Below, piece by piece: positions 52,263-60,400 of a DNA stretch of 64,000 nt. Below the pieces are notes generated by a model, which worked only from the letters and a program-made list of their open reading frames with translations, was not told the origin of the DNA and ran no database searches. The translations under genes were made by a program, and so were the position numbers. The stretch is from Bacteroidia bacterium (GTDB lineage Bacteria > Bacteroidota > Bacteroidia > Palsa-965): assembly GCA_023151315.1 (NCBI GenBank), contig JAKLJE010000006.1, positions 62,001-126,000 of the forward strand, written 5' to 3'. The first letter of the stretch is position 1; the number at the start of each line of letters is the position of its first letter.

Positions 52263-55200
52263 ATGTCAAGGTTGACCAAGAGCACACTTTATCAATTCAG
52301 GATTACCGCAATTATTTGTTTCCTGTTTCTTTCCGTTTCTATGCTTGCGCAGAATGTACAATCATCCGGTACTGGCTTTTTATTCAATTCAGGACAGATA
52401 CTCACTCCTGATGGAAATCCGGTTCCGCATGTGCACTATTCAGGCATGACAAAAGGAATGAAAGTTTATTTGCGCGCAGACGGTTTCAGTTATGAGTTTC
52501 TGGGTGGCGCCGATTCAATAGTTGAATCGCATCGCATAGATTTTTTCTGGAAAGATGCACGGCAGTGTACGGGTGTAGCTTCTGACAAGAGCGAGGAAAC
52601 AGTATCAGTAATTAATTCTTCAGGTACATTTTCCGGATTATCATATTCACAAGAGATTACATATTACGGAGTTTACGAAGGAATAGATGTTCGTTACAGA
52701 CTCGATGAGAACGGATTTAAGTATGATTTTATAGTTAGTCCGCATGCGGATCCTTCGCAGATATCAATGATCATCAAGGGCGGAACTTCATGTAAGTTAA
52801 CCTCAGAAGGAAGTATTGAAATAGGAACAAGGTTCGGTCGCTTTGAAGAGCAAATACCCTACAGTTATTATTACGTGAATGAGCAATTAACGACTGCATA
52901 CATATTCTTTGTGGAGAAAGGAGCAGGGGAGTTCGGAGTTGAATCAGCGAAGTGGCCTTACGGTTATGAAGTAACTATTGATCCGTATCCTGTAAGAAGT
53001 TGGGCTACTTTTTATGGCGGAACTCTGGCGGATCGTATTAACGGTGTTGTTGAAACGACTGGAGGGAAAGTTTTTGTAGTGGGGCTGGCTAATTCAACAG
53101 CAAACATTGCAACCGTTGGTTCGTATCAGCAAACGTACAGCGCGGGTCAGGATGCATTCATTGCTGCGTTTGATGCAGGCGGTTCACGATTGTGGGCTAC
53201 TTATTACGGTGGTTCGGCACTTGACATTGGTAATGGTATTACACAGTTGACCGACGGAAATTTAGCAGTGCTCATCAATAGCTCCTCGACCGGATTGGCG
53301 ACGCCGGGTACGCATCAGTTGAACCTGGCAGGATGTAATGATGTAATCGTTGCTTGCTTTGATACATTGGGTACACGTTTGTGGGCAACATACTACGGCG
53401 GAACGAATTGTGAGAATCCTTATGTGATTACAGCTACACCCAATGCAGGTTTTGTTGTTGTTGGTCAAACCGGTTCAGCAAGTGGTATTGTTACGAGTGG
53501 AGCTTTTCAACCAACTCTGTCCGGCAATCCGAATGGTTTTATTGCAAAGTTCAGCGCGGGCGGAATCTTGAGTTGGGGAACATATTGTTCCGGAAACAGT
53601 ACTGGTGTATTATACAATGTGTGCACCGATAATGCGAATAACATCTACGTAGCCGGTTATACCGGTTCAACTACAGGAATTGCAACACCGGGCGCATACG
53701 AAACAACAATCACCGCAGGAGTAGATGCGTTCCTGATGAAGTTCAATTCTTCAGGGCAGAGAATCTGGGGAACTTACATTGGAGGTAACGATTCGGACTA
53801 TGGATATGCAATTGCGTTTAACCCGAATAACAACACTGTTGCCATCGGAGGTTCTACAATGTCAACGAACAGTTTGAGCACAGCAAACGCATATCAAACC
53901 ACACACAATGGAGGAATTTACGATGCTTGGATGGCAACTTTCGATACCAGCGGAGTAAACTATTATGTTACATATTACGGAGGCAACGGATCGGAAAATT
54001 TCAAGCACATATGTCCCGTAGCGAATGAGTTTTATGCAATGGGAAATACTGCAACTTCAGGTTTGCCTGCTTCGAACGGAATACAGACAACTTATGGTGG
54101 TGGTGTTGAGGATGGTTTGATAACGACATTCAATTCATCAGGATCGCTGACTTGGATGACATATTACGGAGGAAACGGCAGCGACGTTTTTACCTATGCC
54201 GTATCTCTTAACAACAGTGTGATGTATGCTGCCGGATACACGTTGTCAACCAATAGCACTGCAATTGCGACGGCAGGAGCACATCAGACATCAACAGGTG
54301 GAGCAACGGATGGTTTTCTTTTGAAGATGTTACTTCCTGCACCTTTTACATCTTCCTTATCAGCCGGAACGATTCCTTGCAATGGTGGAACGGCGCAGGT
54401 TGTTATTTCCGCCAGCGGAGGAACAGCACCATACACCGGAACCGGATCATTCAACTTAGCAGCGGGAACTTATACATTTTATGTAAGCGATGCAGCTGCT
54501 GCTGTGGATACAATTGTTGTGACACTCACGCAACCTCCAGTGTTGGTTGTTACTTCAGGTTCAACGCCGATTCTCTGTAACGGAGGGTCTTCGTCTGTGA
54601 GCATCAATGCAAGCGGAGGAACAGGTCCGTATGCAGGCACGGGCAGTTTCATCCGGACATCAGGTACTTACCAATTCATTGTTACTGATGCTAACGGGTG
54701 TTCAGCAACAACGACGGTTACGATTACAGAACCTGCGGCTTTAGTGGCTTCTGTTTCTCCGCTTCCTCTCATTCCTTGCTATGGTGATTCCGTAATACTG
54801 AACATCAATGCATCAGGTGGTGTTTCTCCCTATTCTGGCACCGGAACGGATTCCGTTACCGCCGGAGCATACACATATGTTATAACTGATGTGAACGGGT
54901 GCGCAGATACTGTTTCTGTTTCACTCACTCAGCCATCTGTATTATCTGGTGCAGCTTCAGTTACAGATGTGTTGTGTGCAGGAACAACAACGGGAATAAT
55001 TGATTATACGTTAACAGGTGGCATCGCTCCGTATAATTTCAGTTGGAACGGTGGTACTTATGTAACCGAAGATGTATCAGGTGCAGCAGCCGGAACATAC
55101 GTGTTGCTTGCAACAGACAGTAACGGATGTGTTTATCGAGATACAGCAATTATTGCACAGCCAGGTGTTCTCAACGTTTCGCTGGTAGCTTCAAATAATC

Positions 55201-55880
55201 CATCTTCATGCGGAGTAAATGACGGCACCATTGATATTTCAGTTGCAGGAGGTACACCAGGTTACATTTTTGCATGGAGTAATACCGCAACAACCGAAGA
55301 TATCAGTGGTCTTTTTGCCGGATCATATTCATGTACAGTAACTGATGCAAACGGATGTACTGAGATTGTAAGTGTTGCACTCAATGATCCGAATGCGCCT
55401 TCGGTTTTGCTGCAACTCACATCGGACACATTATGTAACACTGATAACCCTGTGCAACTTACCGGACTTCCTGCAGGAGGTATTTTTACGGGTCCTTTTG
55501 TAACAGGAAATTATTTTGATCCGGTTGCTGCGGGAGTAGGAACGCACATTATAGCGTATACCTATACGGATTCGCTCGGATGTACGGGTTCTGCTTCAGA
55601 CTCTGCACTTGTGGATATCTGTCTTGAAGTTCCACAGATCAGCAACGGATTCTTTGAATTGTATCCGAACCCTGCCAATGAAATTGTAACGATTGAGATG
55701 TCGGATAACACTTCTGATTTCCGTTGGGTATTGTTTAATTCGATAGGTGAGGCAGTAGCATTCGGTAACGTTGCAGGCAACAAATTCGGTTTGGATATAG
55801 GCACGTACGAAGCGGGAATCTATTTCGTGCTGGTCAGCAACCACACAGATAGCAGTACAAAATCATTTATCAAACAATAG
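52263..55880 (+). CDS. T9SS-exported SBBP and SprB repeat protein
   Basis: 1205 aa. The signal segment ends FLFLSVSMLAQ. An N-terminal DUF7948-like region (GQILTPDGNPVPHVHYSG) precedes several SBBP repeats with WATYYGG or WMTYYGG (about 245-690). Five or more SprB-like repeats follow (PCNGGTAQVVISASGG, LCNGGSSSVSINASGG, about 695-1040). A T9SS type A sorting domain closes the protein (LYPNPANEIVTIEM ... GIYFVLVSN). SprB repeats occur in gliding adhesins of Bacteroidota. It is expected to be cell-surface and adhesive. No catalytic motif is visible. Confidence 0.92.
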   Translation: MSRLTKSTLYQFRITAIICFLFLSVSMLAQNVQSSGTGFLFNSGQILTPDGNPVPHVHYSGMTKGMKVYLRADGFSYEFLGGADSIVESHRIDFFWKDARQCTGVASDKSEETVSVINSSGTFSGLSYSQEITYYGVYEGIDVRYRLDENGFKYDFIVSPHADPSQISMIIKGGTSCKLTSEGSIEIGTRFGRFEEQIPYSYYYVNEQLTTAYIFFVEKGAGEFGVESAKWPYGYEVTIDPYPVRSWATFYGGTLADRINGVVETTGGKVFVVGLANSTANIATVGSYQQTYSAGQDAFIAAFDAGGSRLWATYYGGSALDIGNGITQLTDGNLAVLINSSSTGLATPGTHQLNLAGCNDVIVACFDTLGTRLWATYYGGTNCENPYVITATPNAGFVVVGQTGSASGIVTSGAFQPTLSGNPNGFIAKFSAGGILSWGTYCSGNSTGVLYNVCTDNANNIYVAGYTGSTTGIATPGAYETTITAGVDAFLMKFNSSGQRIWGTYIGGNDSDYGYAIAFNPNNNTVAIGGSTMSTNSLSTANAYQTTHNGGIYDAWMATFDTSGVNYYVTYYGGNGSENFKHICPVANEFYAMGNTATSGLPASNGIQTTYGGGVEDGLITTFNSSGSLTWMTYYGGNGSDVFTYAVSLNNSVMYAAGYTLSTNSTAIATAGAHQTSTGGATDGFLLKMLLPAPFTSSLSAGTIPCNGGTAQVVISASGGTAPYTGTGSFNLAAGTYTFYVSDAAAAVDTIVVTLTQPPVLVVTSGSTPILCNGGSSSVSINASGGTGPYAGTGSFIRTSGTYQFIVTDANGCSATTTVTITEPAALVASVSPLPLIPCYGDSVILNINASGGVSPYSGTGTDSVTAGAYTYVITDVNGCADTVSVSLTQPSVLSGAASVTDVLCAGTTTGIIDYTLTGGIAPYNFSWNGGTYVTEDVSGAAAGTYVLLATDSNGCVYRDTAIIAQPGVLNVSLVASNNPSSCGVNDGTIDISVAGGTPGYIFAWSNTATTEDISGLFAGSYSCTVTDANGCTEIVSVALNDPNAPSVLLQLTSDTLCNTDNPVQLTGLPAGGIFTGPFVTGNYFDPVAAGVGTHIIAYTYTDSLGCTGSASDSALVDICLEVPQISNGFFELYPNPANEIVTIEMSDNTSDFRWVLFNSIGEAVAFGNVAGNKFGLDIGTYEAGIYFVLVSNHTDSSTKSFIKQ

Positions 55881-55904
55881 AAAGATAGAATCGTTTCTTT
55901 TCTC

Positions 55905-57359
55905 TCACACCAGCTCGAGCAACTTCAACGCTCTCTTGTAGTGTTGCATCACTTCGGTTGATTTTGTTGCTTTCATTTTCACAACGATTCTTTTTTTCAG
56001 ATCTGCAACACGACTTCGCGGACTTGCCGGATTGAGTTTAAGCAGTTCGGAATATTCCGGCAAACCAAAGCGATCAAAGATTCCTTCCATACCCGGACGT
56101 CGCATGATGCGCGCGGCCTGATGGAATCTTCTAAGCATATAAAGAAACACCGCTTTTGTTGCATAGGCATCGGCGACACCTTTACCGCCTGATTTCATTT
56201 CAGAACGAATGTACTCGTCCAGTTTTTTAATCATGAATTCAGGATCCGGACAGGCAATCTTATCAAAGCAATACGTATAGAGCATGGCCAGCGTTGCATA
56301 GGCAGCCAGTCGTTTATTGTCTTCTTTCTGCTGACGATGAAAATCAATCAACTGCTCTGAAACTTTAATTGCCATCTCATAGCGTCCGGTTCCGGCAGCA
56401 ACTGTTATCATATTGATAAATAAACTGTCGGTTCTTCTTACGCGTATTCCCGGCGTCTGTTCTGCAATATTGAATGCGCTGTGAATATGCTGATATGCTG
56501 TTTCTGCATCACCGGCTGAGAAGGAAAGAATGCCGCGTATCATCCGGATGTTATACAAAACAATTTCGCGATAATAGTTTTCATAATTCACACAAGGCAG
56601 ATGACGGTGTTTTTTGTAGATCGCCTCAACACTATCTACAGCTTTCTGAATCTGCTCCGGATTATTTCCGGGACCTCCGCTGCCAATGGTCATTTCAACA
56701 AATGCCAGATAGTATCGGAAGCGCGGCCAGGCTTTGCGGTGTGCTGTCAGATTGCGCAATTCATTCATGCATTCCTGACACTCTGAAAATCGTCTTTCCG
56801 AATTCAACGCATACATACGACGATGCAGTGCGTGTGCTTTCTGCAGATCGTGATTGAGAGCTATAGCTTCATCAAACTGATCCTGCATTGAAATCTGATC
56901 ACGTTTGTCGTTAAGGGCTTGACGGCAATAAATCAAACCGCTCCATGCGAGATGTAACAATTCAAATACATTCTTTTCCTCACATTCTTTGATCAGTGAT
57001 GTAAATCCTTTTGCAGCGAGATGAAAGTGATTTGCATTCATCTTGTCGCGACAGTCGTAGTACCGTTGTTCAAGCGGAAACAGATTACTGACCGTTCGTG
57101 ATTCTGCAGAACGATCGAGTATGGAATCCAACATCTTTTGTCGCAGCTTGAAAAATCGATTCTGCCGGACCTGAAATGAAACCTGCTTTTCAGGATAAAC
57201 GCCGTTGACAATTTCCGCCATTGAAAACGACTTCCCCTCATGTGAGGAAAGAAAGGAGATCAGTTTCAATGCGCGAGGTGCCTCTGAAAAGTGACTTCTT
57301 AATGCTTTCTTCTCGGCCGGGGAAAGCCGGTCGTATTTTTCCGCAAGGACTTGATTCAT
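55905..57359 (-). CDS. Helical-repeat protein, 484 aa (same layout as 9681-11210)
   Basis: An all-helical, TPR-like protein without signal peptide or catalytic motif. The N-terminus LSPAEKKALRSHF then ALKLISFLSSHEG fits the same Bacteroidota-typical pattern as the protein at 9681-11210. Residues 40-80 (MAEIVNGVYPEKQVSFQV) could be a winged-helix-like segment. It is transcribed divergently from the 1920-aa CUB protein, with an 18-bp palindrome in the shared 100 bp. A regulatory role toward that neighbour is possible (inference). Confidence 0.75.
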   Translation of the reverse strand: MNQVLAEKYDRLSPAEKKALRSHFSEAPRALKLISFLSSHEGKSFSMAEIVNGVYPEKQVSFQVRQNRFFKLRQKMLDSILDRSAESRTVSNLFPLEQRYYDCRDKMNANHFHLAAKGFTSLIKECEEKNVFELLHLAWSGLIYCRQALNDKRDQISMQDQFDEAIALNHDLQKAHALHRRMYALNSERRFSECQECMNELRNLTAHRKAWPRFRYYLAFVEMTIGSGGPGNNPEQIQKAVDSVEAIYKKHRHLPCVNYENYYREIVLYNIRMIRGILSFSAGDAETAYQHIHSAFNIAEQTPGIRVRRTDSLFINMITVAAGTGRYEMAIKVSEQLIDFHRQQKEDNKRLAAYATLAMLYTYCFDKIACPDPEFMIKKLDEYIRSEMKSGGKGVADAYATKAVFLYMLRRFHQAARIMRRPGMEGIFDRFGLPEYSELLKLNPASPRSRVADLKKRIVVKMKATKSTEVMQHYKRALKLLELV

Positions 57360-57375
57360 GTGTTAAATATAAACC

Positions 57376-57393
57376 TTTTATGAGCTCATAAAA
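57376..57393. promoter_or_regulatory. 18-bp perfect palindrome in divergent promoter region
   Basis: TTTTATGAGCTCATAAAA, 16 bp upstream of the - strand ATG and 66 bp upstream of the + strand ATG. It is a candidate operator serving both directions. Confidence 0.5.
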
Positions 57394-57430
57394 ACCTGCT
57401 TGCGGGCAATTATCGGGGAAGTCTTGGCTT

Positions 57431-57438
57431 TACCTTTG
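57431..57438 (+). promoter_or_regulatory. -7 box TACCTTTG of the CUB-repeat gene
   Basis: An exact match to TAnnTTTG, 21 bp before the ATG at 57460. No clear TTG -33 element at the usual distance. Confidence 0.6.
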
Positions 57439-57459
57439 TATTGTGATTAGTAAAAAGAT

Positions 57460-60400
57460 ATGATGCGAAAACTATTAACCCTGCTCATTGTGCTCTTCAT
57501 CGGATGGTCCGAAATGTACGGTCAGACCTACAACATGAGCACAACTACTGTAACCACATGCAGTGGAAACTTCTACGACTCCGGCGGAAGCGGAGGCAAT
57601 TACGGCAACGGGCAAAATCTGACGATGACGTTCAATTCCGGCACGGGAAACCGACTGGTGTTCTCGTTCAATTCATTTATCGTGGAAACATGTTGCGATC
57701 GTTTGTACATCTACGATGGTCCAACGAGTGCGTATCCGCTAATCGGAACGTACACGTCAAGTCCGGGTGTAGTAACATCCACAGGCACATCATTAACGTT
57801 TGTGTTTACTTCTGATGGAACTCAGACATACGCAGGGTGGGACGCAACAATTACCTGCGGAACAACGGCGTTAACAACAAACAATATGGCGTCCGGTACT
57901 GTAACTGCGTGTAGTGGTACGTTTAACGATAACAATGGTCCTGCCGCCAACTATGGCGACAACCTGAATATCGTTGAAACATTTTGTTCCGGTACAAGCG
58001 ACTTCCTGCAATTCACATTCTGGAGCAACGCCACCAACTTTGCATCGGGCGACACACTGTTTGCCTATGATGGAAACAGCACATCGGCTCCTTTGATTGG
58101 TGCTTACACATCCGGTTCGCGAATTGAAACATTCACTTCAAGCGGAACATGTGTGACATTCCGTTTCAAAAGCAACGCCACAGGTAATGCTTCGGGTTGG
58201 GCCGGATGGTTTGAATGTACATCTACACCTGCTTCGCCGGGCGTATTCAATATGAGTTCCGGAATCCGCGGAACATGCGGAGGCGGTTTCTACGATTCAG
58301 GTGGAAGCGGAGGTAACTATGGTAACAGTGAAAACCGCACGATGGCTTTGCAATCTTACAATGGCAACCGATTGAGTGTGGCATTTTCTTCATTCACTGT
58401 AGAAACGTGCTGCGACCGACTTTACATTTATGATGGCCCGACAGCTGCATATCCGCTAATTGGTGTTTACACTTCAAATCCGGGAACGATTACTTCAACT
58501 GGAACTTCTTTGTGTTTCGTGTTTACATCTGATGCAGCGTCATCTTATGCAGGTTGGGCTGCAACAATCAGTTGTACAACCGCTCCTCTTCCGGTTTACA
58601 ACCTTACTGCAGGAACAGTTACAGCTTGCAGCGGGGCATTCTATGATAACAATGGAGCGGCTTCCAATTATTCGGATAACCTGAATACAGTGGAAACGTT
58701 CTGTTCGGGCACAAGCGATTTTCTTCAGTTCTCGTTCTGGACAAATGCAACCAACTTCGCGACAGGAGATACATTATTTGCTTACGATGGAAGCAGCACT
58801 TCAGCGCCATTGATCGGCGCATACACTGCAGGATCTTTTATTGAATCGTTTACTTCAAGCGGCACCTGCGTTACATTCCGTTTCAAGACTAATGCAAGCG
58901 GAAATGCTTCAGGATGGGCAGGATGGTTTCAGTGTACATCAACACCGGCATCACCGGGTGTATTCAACATGAGTTCCGGAATTCGCGGAACATGCGGAGG
59001 CGGTTTCTATGATTCTGGAGGAAGCGGTGGTAATTACGGTAACAGCGAAAACCGCACAATGGCTTTCCAATCTTCAAATGGAAACAGATTAAGTGTGGCA
59101 TTTACTTCATTCACTGTTGAAACCTGCTGCGACCGACTTTACATTTATGATGGCCCTACGGCTGCATATCCGCTCATTGGCGTTTACACTTCTAATCCGG
59201 GAACGATTAATTCTACCGGTACTTCATTGTGTTTTGTGTTCACATCCGATGCGTCGTCATCGTATGCAGGATGGGCGGCAACAATCAGCTGTACAACAGC
59301 TCCGCTTCCGGTTTACAATCTCACTGCAGGAACAGTTACAGCTTGCAGCGGTGCATTCTACGACAACAACGGTCCTGCTGCGAATTATTCCGACAACTTG
59401 AATACCGTTCAGACTTTCTGCTCGGGAACAAGTGATTTTCTTCAGTTCACCTTCTGGACGAACGCTACGAATTTTGCCTCGGGTGACACATTGTTTGTAT
59501 ACGACGGAAGTTCAACATCCGCTCCGTTGATCGGTGCATATACTACAGGTTCATTCATCGAATCGTTCACATCAACCGGCACGTGTATTACTTTCCGATT
59601 CAAGAGTACAGCAACCGGAAATGCTTCAGGTTGGGCAGGATGGTTTCAGTGTACTTCCACGCCGGCGTCACCGGGCGTATTCAACATGAGTTCAGGAATC
59701 CGCGGAACATGCGGAGGAGGATTCTATGATTCAGGTGGAAGCGGTGGTAACTACGGCAACAGTGAAAACCGCACGATGGCATTCCAATCTTCGAACGGAA
59801 ACAGACTTAGTGTAACGTTCACTTCTTTCACTGTGGAAACTTGTTGCGATCGCCTTTACATTTATGATGGTCCGACTGCTGCATATCCTCTGATCGGTGT
59901 TTACACCTCAAATCCCGGAACTGTTAATTCAACGGGAACATCATTGTGCTTTGTGTTTACTTCAGATGCTTCTTCGTCCTATGCAGGTTGGGCTGCAACT
60001 GTTACGTGTACCACTCCGGTGTTGACTGTTTATCCTTTATTGCCCGGATCAGTTACAGCATGCAGTGGTGCGATATATGACAACGGCGGGCCTGCAGCCA
60101 ATTACGGTGATAATCAGAATACAGTTCAAACTTTCTGTTCAGGCACCAGTGATCGATTGCAGTTCACATTCTGGACGGCTTCAACAAGTCTCGTTGCAGG
60201 TGATTCGCTCTTCATTTATGACGGAAGCAGCACTGCAGCGCCACTGTTGGCAGTTCATGTTGCAGGATCAACTTTCGAGAGCTTTATTTCAAGCGGTACT
60301 TGCATTACGTTCCGATTCAAGAGCAACGCAAGCGGCAACGCTTCCGGCTGGGCAGGATGGTTTGAATGTACAACCGCAACTCCAACTGCTGGAACATTTA

